From contig NZ_PYUD01000001.1 of assembly GCF_003028575.1 (NCBI RefSeq), positions 992,001 to 1,056,000 of the forward strand: DNA of 64,000 bases, read 5' to 3'. Source of the DNA: Halomonas urumqiensis. Lineage in GTDB: Bacteria > Pseudomonadota > Gammaproteobacteria > Pseudomonadales > Halomonadaceae. Below the pieces are notes generated by a model. That model was given only the letters and a program-made list of their open reading frames with translations. It had not been told where the DNA came from and ran no database searches. Shown here piece by piece: positions 13,130-22,692 of the stretch (position 1 is the stretch's first letter; the number at the start of each line of letters is the position of its first letter). Made by a program: the position numbers and the translations under genes.

Positions 13130-15070
13130 TCACAGGGTGGGGCGGGCCACCAGCGAGCGTGTTTCCTCGCGGGCCTCGGTCAGGGTTACCTGGATCACAT
13201 CACCGAGCTTGTAGCGCTCGGTACCATCAAGCTGGATGCGTCCTTCCTTGTCATCAATGGCCACCTTGGAGCGGTCGCTGTGCATCAGCGGGGCAGGCAC
13301 GAAGGCAGTGGCACCATTGGCGGTCAGGCGCACCCGCATACCGCCGCGGTTGATGGCGATGATCTCGGCCTCGAACGCCTGCTGGGCCTCGGCGGCCGGG
13401 GTCAGATAGCGCACATACAGCCAGTCCTTGACGTCACGTTCGGCCATGCGATTCAGGCGGCGGCGTTCGGTGAGCTGCTCGGTGAGTGTCTGGCTGGCTT
13501 CCGCCGGCGCCTGCTCACCCTTGAGCACCCGCTTGATCAAGCGGTGGTTGACCATATCGCCATACTTGCGAATCGGCGAGGTCCAGGTGGCGTAGGCGGC
13601 AAGACCCAGACCGAAGTGTGGGCCTGGCTTGGCCGACATGCTGGTGAAGCCCTGGAAACGTCTCAGCCGGGCATCCAGCCAGGCATCATCACGCCCTTCG
13701 AGTTGGCGCTTGAGCTCCTTGTAGCGACTGAGCTCGGTGAGCTGCTCACGCTCCACCTCGATGGATTGGCCAGCCAGGAATTCCTGGGCCGCCTCTGCCT
13801 TTTCCGGTTCGAAGGCGCGGTGAACATTGAAGATACCGTGGCCGACATGTTCGGCGAGCAAGTCGGCGCAGCAGGCGTTGGCTGCAATCATCGACTCTTC
13901 GATCATGCGGTTGGCGATGCGTCGGTCTTCGGTGCGAACCTCCAGCACGTTGCCAGCCGGATCGAGATCGAACACGTAGTCGGGCCGATCCTTGAACACC
14001 AGGGCATGCTCGGCGCGCCAGGCGCTGCGCGCCTCGGTGAGGTCGCGAAGCGCTTCGAGCTGGCTGCCGATGGCCGGTTCGGGTGACCAGTCACCCTGAC
14101 CTTCCAGCCAGTCGGAAACCCGCTCGTAGGCGAGTTTGGCCTGGGAGCGGGCGGTGGCGGCGAAGAAACGGTAATCGCCAAGGCTGCCATCGGCATTGAC
14201 GGTCAGTGTACAGGCCAGTACCGGGCGATCCTGATGCTCCCACAACGAGCACAGGTCGTCGGCCAGCTGCTCGGGCAGCATGGTGACGTTCTGGCCGGGC
14301 AGGTACACGGTAAAGGCGCGGGTACGCGCCTCGAGGTCGGCGGCGTGGCCTTCCTCGACATAGGCAGTGGGGTCGGCAATGGCCACGCTGAGATCCCAGC
14401 CGCCTTCTGCGCGTGGCTCGATACGCAGCGCATCGTCCATGTCGCGGGTCTTCTCGCCGTCGATGGTAAAGAACGGCTCGGCGGTCAAGTCCTCGCGGGT
14501 CAGCCCCTCGTTCAGGAGTGGCCAGTCGTCGCCGGCATCCGGGCACTCCTGCTCCAGGGCGTGTCGCGCCAGGGTCACGCGCCAGGGCACGGCCGGGTCG
14601 TCGCTCTTGGCCACCAGCTCATCGATCTGGGCGAAGAAGGCGCGGTCATCGGGCTTGAGCGGATGACGCACCAGGCGCGCCACTACCCAGTCACCGTCGC
14701 CGATGCTGTCTTCGTCGAGGCTGCGCTTGATGCGCGCCTTGAGCACGTTCTTGATCAACGGATGATCAGGCACCACGGCAAGCCGCCCCTCGCGCTTTTG
14801 CACGCGGGCGATGAAGCGATCGAGGCCAGGCTCGAGCAGCGCATCGGGTTCCACCGAGGTCTTGTCACCATTCTCATGGATCACCGCCTGCACGCGGTCG
14901 CCATGCAGTACCTGCTTCATGGCGGGTGGCGGCACGAAATAGGACTGGCCGTCGTCGGTTTCGAGAAAACCGAAACCCTTGTCGGTGGCCTTGATCACGC
15001 CTTCGGCCCTGGGCGTGGTCTCACGAATCTGTTGCTTGAGCTGAGCAAGCACCGAGTTGTTCTGCAGCAT
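13130..15070 (-). CDS. rnb: Exoribonuclease II (RNase II)
   Basis: A 646-residue 3'-5' exoribonuclease, the same size as E. coli RNase II (644) and clearly shorter than RNase R. It begins MLQNNSVLAQLKQQ and has cold-shock RNA-binding folds at the N-terminus (KGFGFLETDDGQSYF, HGDRVQAVI). The RNB catalytic domain has the metal-binding aspartates of TIDGEKTRDMDDAL, the RAFTVYLPG segment and ATWTSPIRKYGDMVNHR, then a C-terminal S1 domain (INRGGMRVRL). ATG 15070 is chosen from the family N-terminus, although the frame is open to 15151. A good promoter lies just upstream. It is a single-gene unit between siaA and the divergent nag operon. Confidence 0.95.
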   Translation of the reverse strand: MLQNNSVLAQLKQQIRETTPRAEGVIKATDKGFGFLETDDGQSYFVPPPAMKQVLHGDRVQAVIHENGDKTSVEPDALLEPGLDRFIARVQKREGRLAVVPDHPLIKNVLKARIKRSLDEDSIGDGDWVVARLVRHPLKPDDRAFFAQIDELVAKSDDPAVPWRVTLARHALEQECPDAGDDWPLLNEGLTREDLTAEPFFTIDGEKTRDMDDALRIEPRAEGGWDLSVAIADPTAYVEEGHAADLEARTRAFTVYLPGQNVTMLPEQLADDLCSLWEHQDRPVLACTLTVNADGSLGDYRFFAATARSQAKLAYERVSDWLEGQGDWSPEPAIGSQLEALRDLTEARSAWRAEHALVFKDRPDYVFDLDPAGNVLEVRTEDRRIANRMIEESMIAANACCADLLAEHVGHGIFNVHRAFEPEKAEAAQEFLAGQSIEVEREQLTELSRYKELKRQLEGRDDAWLDARLRRFQGFTSMSAKPGPHFGLGLAAYATWTSPIRKYGDMVNHRLIKRVLKGEQAPAEASQTLTEQLTERRRLNRMAERDVKDWLYVRYLTPAAEAQQAFEAEIIAINRGGMRVRLTANGATAFVPAPLMHSDRSKVAIDDKEGRIQLDGTERYKLGDVIQVTLTEAREETRSLVARPTL

Positions 15071-15101
15071 GGTCACGAACGTGTGGCGGGATAAGGCTGC
15101 C

Positions 15102-15130
15102 ACTATACGGATTCCCGTCGCTCCCGCCAA
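15102..15130 (-). promoter_or_regulatory. Sigma-70-type promoter of rnb
   Basis: On the minus strand TTGGCG (15130-15125) and TATAGT (15107-15102) are separated by exactly 17 bp. Transcription would start near 15095, giving a ~25-nt leader before the rnb ATG. Confidence 0.6.
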
Positions 15131-15319
15131 ACCCCTTGCCAGGTGGTTCACCGCTTCTCACGGCGTCCCGCGATACCACGCGATCACCATCCAGATGCCA
15201 CCACGGTCATGGCGCCAATGAACAGCGCAGCCAGGCCCGTCTTGATGCCAATCGAGGTGGCTTGGCATCAACCCAAAGGCTGTGCAATTTCAACCCTATT
15301 AGACCAATGTCTCATCAAT

Positions 15320-15356
15320 TGGTATTTAATTGGTACTATTGTGGTTCTATAGTGGT
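15320..15356 (+). promoter_or_regulatory. nag promoter with four phased TGGT half-sites
   Basis: TGGT occurs at 15320, 15331, 15342 and 15353, exactly 11 bp apart, so all four would face the same side of the helix. An ACCA at 15303-15306 gives one opposite half-site. They overlap a promoter-like pair, TTTAAT (15325-15330) and TATAGT (15348-15353), 17 bp apart, upstream of the GntR gene. TGGT is the half-site of operators bound by NagR/DasR-type GntR proteins, so autoregulation of the nag operon is likely. The direct-repeat layout is unusual for a dimeric repressor. The rest of 15071-15393 holds the rnb promoter and no gene. Confidence 0.6.
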
Positions 15357-15393
15357 CGGCAAGAAGCCACAGCCACTCCCGACCGGAGATTCC

Positions 15394-16128
15394 ATGGACA
15401 GTCGCTACGCACAGCTTCGTCTTGATGCCAAGGGAGGCAATCCTCTCTACCAACAGTTGGCTCGCCAGCTTGAGCAGGCGATCGAAGATGGCGCCTGGCA
15501 GGCCGGCGAGGCCTTGCCATCCGAGCGCAACCTGGCCGAGGCCCTGGACATCTCGCGAATCACCGCGCGCAAGGCGCTCGACCGACTGGAGGAGTTGGGG
15601 CTGATTCGTCGAATCCGTGGCTCCGGAACGTTCATCACACCGCGGTTTCATCAACCGCTGACGCGGCTTTCGAGCTTCACCGAAATGCTGACCCAGCGCG
15701 GATTCACGACCAGTTCGCACTGGCTGCAACGAAGCCTGGCCAATCCGAGTATCGATGAGGCGATGCGCCTGTCCCTGCCACCCGGGGCTCGCGTGGCACG
15801 GCTCAAGCGCCTGCGTTTGGCCGATGACGTGGTGATGGCGGTGGAGGAGAGCTGCCTGCTGGCCGAGCTGCTGCCTGAGCCCAGGGCCGTGGAGAGCTCG
15901 CTCTACGCGGTGCTCGATGCTGCCGGCACGCCCGTAGCCAGGGCCTTGCAGCAGATCACCGCGATCAATGCCGACGCCGAATTGGCGGGACTGGCCCAGG
16001 TGCCCGAGGGGCAGGCGCTGCTCAAGGTGACCCGGGTGGGATACCTGGCCGATGGCACACCGGCTGAGCTCACCGTTACCTGGTGTCGTACCAACTACTA
16101 CGACTTCACGGTCGAACTGACGCGCTAG
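15394..16128 (+). CDS. nagQ: GntR/HutC-family regulator of GlcNAc use
   Basis: A 244-residue regulator with an N-terminal winged helix (about residues 15-80: NPLYQQLARQLEQAI, GEALPSERNLAEALDISRITARKALDRLEELGLI) and a C-terminal UTRA effector domain of HutC type, ending in a TWCRTNYYDFTVEL strand. It is first in an operon of N-acetylglucosamine genes, so it is most likely a repressor released by GlcNAc-6-P or GlcN-6-P. Start ATG 15394 follows CGGAGA. The nagA GTG begins 9 nt after its stop. The symbol follows Pseudomonas/Shewanella usage and could equally be nagR. Confidence 0.85.
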   Translation: MDSRYAQLRLDAKGGNPLYQQLARQLEQAIEDGAWQAGEALPSERNLAEALDISRITARKALDRLEELGLIRRIRGSGTFITPRFHQPLTRLSSFTEMLTQRGFTTSSHWLQRSLANPSIDEAMRLSLPPGARVARLKRLRLADDVVMAVEESCLLAELLPEPRAVESSLYAVLDAAGTPVARALQQITAINADAELAGLAQVPEGQALLKVTRVGYLADGTPAELTVTWCRTNYYDFTVELTR

Positions 16129-16137
16129 GAGGCTCCC

Positions 16138-17280
16138 GTGATCCCTGAAAGCCTGTTCATCGGCAACACCTGCTTCGGCAATATCCTCACCCCGGACGGA
16201 TGGTGCCTGGGCGAGATCCACTGGCGGGACGGGCGCATTACAGGCCTGGTCGGCGAGCCGGTGAATCCCGCAACCAACGACCATCCACGCATCCTGCCCG
16301 GTTTCATCGACCTGCACGTACATGGCGGCGGAGGCGCCGACGCCATGCAAGGCGCCGAGGCTCTTACAACGCTGGCCCGGACCCATGCTCGTTTCGGCAC
16401 CACCAGCCTGTTGGCCACCACCATGACCGCACCGGATGCCGAGGTGCGTGATGTGCTGCAGGCGATTGCCACTTACATGGAGGCGCCTCCTGCGGATGCC
16501 GCGCGCGTACTGGGTGTTCACCTCGAGGGGCCTTTCATCAATCCGGGCAAGCTTGGCGCCCAACCCGCGCATGCCAGGGCCGGCACCATCGCCGAGCTGG
16601 ATGCGCTCTGTGCACTGGCCCCCATTCGCCTGGTGACGCTGGCGCCGGAATTGACCGGCCACCATGAACTGATCCGCCATCTGGCACAGCGCGGCATCCG
16701 CGTGCAGCTTGGCCACACCCTGGGCAGCTATGAGGAGGGCGTGGCTGCGCTTGGCAACGGCGCCTGTGGCTTCACGCATTTGTTTAATGCCATGAGCGGA
16801 TTGCACCACCGTGAGCCCGGCATGGTGGGGGCGGCGCTGGCCCATGCCGACTATGCCGAGCTGATTCCCGATCTGCTGCATGTCCATCCGGGTGCCATTC
16901 GTGCGGCGCTGCGCTGCATTCCGAACCTCTTCGCGGTGACCGATTCCACCGCTGCCGCCGGCATGCCGGATGGTGAGTACCGCCTGGGTGAGCAGACCGT
17001 GTCCAAGTGCCTGGGCGGCGTGAGGCTTGCCGATGGCACGCTGGCCGGGAGCACCCTGACCATGGACCAGGCGCTACGCAACCTGGTGGCCATCGGCATG
17101 ACCCTGGCCGACGCCTCGGACCGGCTATCCCGTTATCCCGCAGCTTTCCTCGGCCTTACCGAGCAGGGGCAACTGTGCGCGGGGGCGCTGGCCGATCTGG
17201 TGGTCCTCGATACCCAACTCAACCTCAAGGCGGTCGTGATCGAGGGCCGCGAGATCCTAGGAGAATCCCCATGTCCCTGA
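16138..17280 (+). CDS. nagA: N-acetylglucosamine-6-phosphate deacetylase
   Basis: Metal-dependent amidohydrolase (380 residues) that removes acetate from GlcNAc-6-P. Visible motifs are the first metal site DLHVHGGGG (H60, H62), HLEGPFINPG, VQLGHTLG, THLFNAMSGLHHREPG and the catalytic-aspartate region VTDSTAAAG. It uses a GTG start at 16138 with a perfect AGGAGG six bases before it. The 3' end overlaps the start of the deaminase gene by 10 nt. Context and motifs agree. Confidence 0.95.
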   Translation: MIPESLFIGNTCFGNILTPDGWCLGEIHWRDGRITGLVGEPVNPATNDHPRILPGFIDLHVHGGGGADAMQGAEALTTLARTHARFGTTSLLATTMTAPDAEVRDVLQAIATYMEAPPADAARVLGVHLEGPFINPGKLGAQPAHARAGTIAELDALCALAPIRLVTLAPELTGHHELIRHLAQRGIRVQLGHTLGSYEEGVAALGNGACGFTHLFNAMSGLHHREPGMVGAALAHADYAELIPDLLHVHPGAIRAALRCIPNLFAVTDSTAAAGMPDGEYRLGEQTVSKCLGGVRLADGTLAGSTLTMDQALRNLVAIGMTLADASDRLSRYPAAFLGLTEQGQLCAGALADLVVLDTQLNLKAVVIEGREILGESPCP

Positions 17281-18290
17281 TGCTCGAAGAAGCCCGAAAC
17301 GCCCCTGAGCGGATTCGTGGCCAACTGCACCGCAACGAGTCCTTGGTCGCTGAACTCGCCGAACGGCTGCGCGAATCACCGCCGCAAGGCGCATTGACCG
17401 TGGCGCGAGGCAGTTCCGATCATGCCGCGAGTTACTTTGGCTACCTGTGTATGCGCTATCGCGGGATTCCCGTGGCGTCCTTGCCACCCTCGCTGACCAC
17501 GCTGCTCGATGCCCCCTGGCAACTCTCCGGCCAGTTGGCCTTGGCGGTCTCCCAGTCGGGGCAGAGCCCTGACCTGGTCGCCACCCAGCGTGCACTTGGT
17601 GCCGCCGGTGCCAGGACCCTGGCATGGGTCAACACCCCCGAGTCGCCGCTTGGCGAGGCCAGCGACTTCGAAATACCGCTGTATGCCGGTGAAGAGCGCA
17701 GCGTGGCCGCCACCAAGAGCTACCTGGCGACGCTTGCGGCCATGGCGCAGCTGATCGCCCACTGGCATCAAGATGCCTATCTGCTCAATGCGCTGGACTC
17801 GCTACCTTCGCGCCTTGCCATGGCTTGCGAGCAGGATTGGAGCCCGGCGGTCGAGGCACTGGTCGACGCTGACAAGCTGATGGTGATCGGCCGCGGTGCC
17901 GGGCTCGCGGTGGCTCAGGAAGCCGCGCTCAAGTTCAAGGAGACCTGCGCCATCCAGGCGGAACCGTTCAGTGGCGCCGAAGTGCGCCATGGCCCCATGG
18001 CGCTGATCGGCCCGGGGTACCCGGTGCTGGTGTTTGCACCGCGTGGCGCCGAGCAGGCCAGCCTGCTGGAACTGGCCGGTTGGCTTAGAAGTGTCGGCGC
18101 CCATGTGCTCCTGGCCGCCGACGAATCAGTCACCGCTCGCCAATTGACCCTGGTGGATACCGGTCATGATGCCCTCGAGCCCCTCTCGGTCATCCAGAGC
18201 TTCTATCCGATGGTGGCACAACTAGCGAAGGCCCGTGGCAGTGACCCGGATAGCCCCCGACACCTGCGCAAGGTGACCTGCACACTTTAG
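17271..18290 (+). CDS. nagB: Glucosamine-6-phosphate deaminase, SIS type (NagB-II)
   Basis: A 339-residue protein with two SIS domains and no glutaminase domain, similar to the isomerase half of GlmS. Segments include the sugar-phosphate loop ARGSSDHAASY, the SQSGQSPDL turn, TKSYLATLAA and the second-domain VIGRGAGLAVAQEAALKFKE. Such proteins in nag clusters act as alternative GlcN-6-P deaminases, feeding fructose-6-P and ammonia to glycolysis. No classical NagB is present in the cluster, which supports that role. Start ATG 17271 follows TAGGAG and overlaps nagA. A 75-nt gap with a short direct repeat (GCCAACAAT twice) precedes nagF. Confidence 0.9.
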   Translation: MSLMLEEARNAPERIRGQLHRNESLVAELAERLRESPPQGALTVARGSSDHAASYFGYLCMRYRGIPVASLPPSLTTLLDAPWQLSGQLALAVSQSGQSPDLVATQRALGAAGARTLAWVNTPESPLGEASDFEIPLYAGEERSVAATKSYLATLAAMAQLIAHWHQDAYLLNALDSLPSRLAMACEQDWSPAVEALVDADKLMVIGRGAGLAVAQEAALKFKETCAIQAEPFSGAEVRHGPMALIGPGYPVLVFAPRGAEQASLLELAGWLRSVGAHVLLAADESVTARQLTLVDTGHDALEPLSVIQSFYPMVAQLAKARGSDPDSPRHLRKVTCTL

Positions 18291-18365
18291 TCCGTCATTT
18301 AGCCCGCTCATGTAGCCCGTTCGTGCCAACAATTCTTGCCAACAATCACAAGACTGGAGACTGAC

Positions 18366-20963
18366 ATGTCATCTTCAACCCAGACCTTCAAGGCGCCGTT
18401 CGATGGCGTGGTGATGCCGCTCACCCAGGTGCCCGATCCGGTATTCGCTGGGCTCAGCCTGGGCGAGGGCGTCGCCCTGGACCCACTGGGTGAATGCCTG
18501 CATGCCCCTTGCGATGGCGAAGTGGTGCAGTGTGCCCGCACCCATCACGCCATCACCCTGCGTACCCCGGACGGTATCGAATTGCTGCTGCACCTGGGCA
18601 TCGACACCGTCAACCTGGAAGGCGAGGGCATAGAGCCCTTGGTGGCGGTGGGGGATCGAGTCAGTGCCGGCGCGCCGCTGTGCCGTTTCGATGCCGACCG
18701 CGTGGCGCGTGGCGCCAGCGCCCTGATCACTCCCTTGATCGTTACCGAGAGTGCCGGCTGGCGGCTGCGTCCCCTGGCGATGGCGGCGGGGACGCTGGTG
18801 TCACGTGGTGAGGCACTGATGGTGCTGGAGCGCGACGCCACAGAGACATTGACCAGCAACCCAGTGACCAGCAACGAGCCAACTGGCCCCCAGCATGAGC
18901 GCCATCTGGTGCTGGCGCTGGAAGCCGGGCTGCATGCACGGCCGGCGTCTCGCCTGCGGGCCATCGCGCGTGAGCATGGCGTGGCCATGCATCTGCATAC
19001 CGCGGCTGGCGAGGCCTCCTCAGAAAGCCTCAGCGCGCTGATGAACCTGGGGCTGACGGCTGGCAGTGCGTTCATTCTCGTGGTACGAGGCGAGGGAGCC
19101 GAGCAGGCACTGGATGCCGCCGAGTCGCTGCTGACCACACCGGAGGGGGGCGACCATGCCCAGTCTGCCGCCGGCCCTGCGCGCATGGCGTCGGCGGAAC
19201 AGCTGGCCGAGGGCGATCTCGCCGGCCTGGTGGCAAGCCCGGGCCTGGCCATGGGGCCATTGGTCGCGTATCGCGCCCCCCTGCCCGAGGTGGCCAAAGA
19301 GGGTGAAGGCGAGCCCGTCGAGTGGCCAAGGCTCAACTCCGCACTGGTGCGGGTGGCGGAGGCGCTGGCCCGTGACGAGGAAGACGCCTTGCGCCACGAC
19401 CAGGCCGCCGAGGCGGAGATCTTCTCGGCGCATCGCGCCTGGCTCGAGGACCCCGATCTTGCCGCTGCCGCGCGCCAGCATATTCACCAGGGACGCAGTG
19501 CCGGCCAGGCCTGGCGGGAGGCTCTCGATGCCGAGGCTGAGCGGTTGCTGGCCAGCGGTATCACGGTATTGGCCGGTCGTGTCGCCGACCTGCGCGACCT
19601 GCAGCGCCGAGTGATGATCGAGCTTGCGCCCGGCAATGCGTCGATGGATGCCCCAGAGTTACCCACTGATGCCATCCTGCTCGCCGAGGACCTGACACCT
19701 TCGGAGCTTGTCGCGCTGGTGGCCAGCCGCCCGGCTGGCCTGTGCCTGGTGGGTGGTGGCACCACCTCGCATGTGGCGATCCTGGCCCGGGCACGCGGTA
19801 TTCCCTGCCTGGTGGCGATGGGCGCGCCACTCGAAGCACTGGCGCGCGAATGTACAAGCGACACGTCGCGACGCGCGGTGCTGGATGGCGATATCGGTCG
19901 GCTCGAGGTGGCGCCCGATGAGACGCGTCTCGTTGAGGTCGCCGCCACGCTCGAGGCCAACCGGCAGCGTGCCGAGAGCGAACGGTCGGCCGCCCATTCT
20001 CCGGCGAAGACCCGCGATGGTCGCCATATCGAGGTGTGCGCCAACATCGGCAATGGCCAGGAGGCAAGCCATGCGGTTGACGAGGGCGCCGATGGCGTCG
20101 GTCTGATGCGCAGCGAATTCCTGTTCCTGGAGCGCCAGGAGGCCCCGGATGAGACCAGCCAGCGCGAACAGTACCAGATGGCGCTGGATGGCATGGGTGG
20201 CAAGCCGGTGATCATTCGCACCCTGGATATCGGCGCCGACAAGCAACTGACTTACCTGCGCATGATGCAGGTGCCCAACCCGGCCCTTGGCGTGCGCGGT
20301 GTGCGCCTGTGGCAGACCGAACCACAGCTGCTCGACACACAGCTACGCGCGCTACTCGGAGTCACGCCGCTCGAGGCGCTGCGCATCATGCTGCCGATGG
20401 TCACCGAGGTCGCCGAGCTGCGCCAGGTACGCCAGCGTATCGAGGCGATCGCCGGTGAGCTTGGCCTGGCGCAACGCCCGCAATTGGGTGTGATGATTGA
20501 AGTGCCCGCGGCGGCACTGTGTGCGGCGAGCCTCGCACAGGAGGCGGATTTCTTCTCCATCGGCACCAATGACCTGACCCAGTACACCCTGGCCATGGAT
20601 CGCGAGGACCCAAGTCTCGCGGCACGCGCCGATGTCTTGCATCCGGCGGTACTGCGCTTGATCCACGCCACTGTCGAGGGCGCTGCGGGGCACTGCCCGG
20701 TGGGGGTGTGCGGGACCTCCGCAGGCGACCCCCTGGCCGCTCCCGTGCTGGTGGCGCTTGGGGTGAATGAACTCTCCACGGAACCTGCCCGGATACCGGC
20801 GATCAAGGCGGCATTGCGCCGCTTGGATGCCGCGGCATTGGCCCACCACATGCCTGAACTTCTCGCCATGGATGACGCCATGGCGGTTCGCGAACGAGTC
20901 GCTGACATCCTGGCTCAAGCGAATTCCTCCCAACAACACAGCCAACAGAGGATTGCCTCATGA
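18366..20963 (+). CDS. nagF: PTS fusion EIIA(Glc)-HPr-enzyme I
   Basis: An 865-residue three-domain phosphotransferase. Domain 1 (about 1-160) is a glucose-type EIIA with H76 in LLLHLGIDTVNLEGEG. Domain 2 (about 178-262) is HPr with H190 in GLHARPAS. Domain 3 (about 285-865) is enzyme I with the phospho-histidine H469 in GGTTSHVAIL, the PEP-site segments RTLDIGADKQ and FFSIGTNDLTQYT, and C782 in GVCGTSAGDP. The chain can therefore carry phosphate from PEP to the NagE EIIB domain alone. The same arrangement is known as NagF in pseudomonads. ATG 18366 has GGAG seven bases upstream. The stop overlaps the nagE ATG (ATGA). Confidence 0.95.
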   Translation: MSSSTQTFKAPFDGVVMPLTQVPDPVFAGLSLGEGVALDPLGECLHAPCDGEVVQCARTHHAITLRTPDGIELLLHLGIDTVNLEGEGIEPLVAVGDRVSAGAPLCRFDADRVARGASALITPLIVTESAGWRLRPLAMAAGTLVSRGEALMVLERDATETLTSNPVTSNEPTGPQHERHLVLALEAGLHARPASRLRAIAREHGVAMHLHTAAGEASSESLSALMNLGLTAGSAFILVVRGEGAEQALDAAESLLTTPEGGDHAQSAAGPARMASAEQLAEGDLAGLVASPGLAMGPLVAYRAPLPEVAKEGEGEPVEWPRLNSALVRVAEALARDEEDALRHDQAAEAEIFSAHRAWLEDPDLAAAARQHIHQGRSAGQAWREALDAEAERLLASGITVLAGRVADLRDLQRRVMIELAPGNASMDAPELPTDAILLAEDLTPSELVALVASRPAGLCLVGGGTTSHVAILARARGIPCLVAMGAPLEALARECTSDTSRRAVLDGDIGRLEVAPDETRLVEVAATLEANRQRAESERSAAHSPAKTRDGRHIEVCANIGNGQEASHAVDEGADGVGLMRSEFLFLERQEAPDETSQREQYQMALDGMGGKPVIIRTLDIGADKQLTYLRMMQVPNPALGVRGVRLWQTEPQLLDTQLRALLGVTPLEALRIMLPMVTEVAELRQVRQRIEAIAGELGLAQRPQLGVMIEVPAAALCAASLAQEADFFSIGTNDLTQYTLAMDREDPSLAARADVLHPAVLRLIHATVEGAAGHCPVGVCGTSAGDPLAAPVLVALGVNELSTEPARIPAIKAALRRLDAAALAHHMPELLAMDDAMAVRERVADILAQANSSQQHSQQRIAS

Positions 20964-22675
20964 CTACGTCCTTCGGCTCCCGTCTGATGGCGGGCCTGCA
21001 GCAGTTGGGGCGCTCCTTGATGCTGCCCATTGCGGTGCTACCCATCGCCGGCCTGCTGCTGCGCCTCGGCCAGCCCGACCTGCTTGACATCGCCTTCATT
21101 GCCAGCGCCGGTGAGGCGATCTTCGCCAACTTGCCATTGATCTTCGCCATCGGCCTGGCGGTAGGGTTCGCCAGTGACAACAACGGCGCCGCCGGGCTCG
21201 CCGGGGTGATCGGCTACCTGGTGCTCGATGCAGTGCTCACATCGATCAATCCCGAGATCGATATGGGCGTGCTGGCGGGTATCCTGATCGGTAGCGTGGC
21301 CGGGCTGCTCTACAACCGCTACAAGGCCATCCAGATGCCAGAGTACCTGGCGTTCTTTGGCGGGCGGCGTTTCGTGCCAATCGCCACCGGCCTGGCCGCC
21401 GTGGCCCTGGGCGTATTGTTTGGATACGCCTGGCCGCCGGTCCAACACGCCATCGACAGTCTTGGCCAATGGTTGATCGATGCCGGTGAACTGGGGTTGT
21501 TCGTCTATGGCGTGGTCAATCGCCTGCTGATCGTCACTGGCCTGCACCATGTGCTCAATAGCCTGGTGTGGTTCGTGTTCGGTAGCTTCGAAGCGGCCTC
21601 GGGCGTGGTGGCCACCGGTGATCTCAACCGTTTCTTCGCCGGTGACCCGGGCGCCGGGCGCTTCATGGCAGGCTTCTTCCCGGTGATGATGTTCGGCCTG
21701 CCGGCCGCGGCGCTTGCCATGTATCACGCCGCGCCTCGGGGCCGTCGTGCTCAGGTCGGTGGCCTGCTGCTGTCGCTTGCCCTGACCGCCTTTCTTACCG
21801 GTGTCACCGAGCCGATCGAATTCACCTTCATGTTCCTGGCGCCGGTACTTTACGGCCTGCATGCGCTGTTGACCGGCATCTCCATGGCGCTGCTGCACTG
21901 GCTCGACGTCAAGCTCGGGTTCACCTTCTCGGCGGGAGCCTTCGACTTCGTGCTCTCCTATGGGTTGTCGACCAACGGCTGGTTGATGCTGCCGGTGGGA
22001 GTGGCGTACTTCGCTCTGTATTACGGTGTGTTTCGCTGGGCGATCGTTAAGTTCGACCTGCCGACGCCAGGTCGTGAGCCAGAGACTGCTGACGCTGCGG
22101 CGGCTGACGTGACCTGTGGCGAGCGCGGCCCGGCCTTCGTGGCGGCGCTGGGTGGCGCGGCTAACCTGGTGAGCGTGGGTGCCTGCACCACGCGGCTGCG
22201 CCTGGTGCTCGATGAACCCGCGCGCATCGACGAGCCGGCCTTGAAGGCACTTGGCTCGCGCGGCTTGATGCGACTCAACGGTGGCGGCGTGCAAGTCATT
22301 CTTGGCCCCATCGCCGACGGCGTGGCCGACGAGATTCGCGTGGCCATGGCCCAGGCAGGGCAGGTGGTAGGCGAGGCCAGCGAACCCCGGTACACGGCAG
22401 CGAACCAAACCACGGGGGTGGAACACGGCGAGCCGCTGGAAGATGCCGAGCGTGCCGCGTGGCAGCAGGCGTTGGGCGGGGCGGGCAACCTGCGCGGCGC
22501 CATGGCGGTGGCCGTGACTCGCCTGCGCCTCGAGCTGCATGATGCCTCGGGCCTGGATGTCTCGGCGCTCGAGCGCCTCGGGGCCCAGGGAATACACCAG
22601 CTCGAGAGCGGTGTGGTGCATGTGCTGCTGGGCCACAAGGCCGAGGCGGTGGCCAGTGGCCTGCGGGTTCGCTGA
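20960..22675 (+). CDS. nagE: N-acetylglucosamine PTS permease EIICB with extra EIIB-like domain
   Basis: A 571-residue inner-membrane PTS permease. The N-terminal EIIC part (about 1-375) has many hydrophobic helices and the GVTEPIEFTFMF motif. An EIIB domain follows (about 388-465) with the phospho-cysteine C409 in GACTTRLRL. A second EIIB-like copy (about 495-571) repeats the fold (VAVTRLRLEL), but the cysteine position is alanine (A518), so it cannot be phosphorylated in the normal way. The permease should take up and phosphorylate GlcNAc using NagF as donor. Translationally coupled to nagF by ATGA overlap; a terminator hairpin follows. Confidence 0.94.
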   Translation: MTTSFGSRLMAGLQQLGRSLMLPIAVLPIAGLLLRLGQPDLLDIAFIASAGEAIFANLPLIFAIGLAVGFASDNNGAAGLAGVIGYLVLDAVLTSINPEIDMGVLAGILIGSVAGLLYNRYKAIQMPEYLAFFGGRRFVPIATGLAAVALGVLFGYAWPPVQHAIDSLGQWLIDAGELGLFVYGVVNRLLIVTGLHHVLNSLVWFVFGSFEAASGVVATGDLNRFFAGDPGAGRFMAGFFPVMMFGLPAAALAMYHAAPRGRRAQVGGLLLSLALTAFLTGVTEPIEFTFMFLAPVLYGLHALLTGISMALLHWLDVKLGFTFSAGAFDFVLSYGLSTNGWLMLPVGVAYFALYYGVFRWAIVKFDLPTPGREPETADAAAADVTCGERGPAFVAALGGAANLVSVGACTTRLRLVLDEPARIDEPALKALGSRGLMRLNGGGVQVILGPIADGVADEIRVAMAQAGQVVGEASEPRYTAANQTTGVEHGEPLEDAERAAWQQALGGAGNLRGAMAVAVTRLRLELHDASGLDVSALERLGAQGIHQLESGVVHVLLGHKAEAVASGLRVR

Positions 22676-22692
22676 GCCGTCGGTTGGAAATG

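Noticed and set aside
13130..15151. RNase R instead of RNase II for the 13-15 kb gene
   Set aside because: The length (646 residues) and N-terminus match RNase II; RNase R is about 150 residues longer with basic tails.
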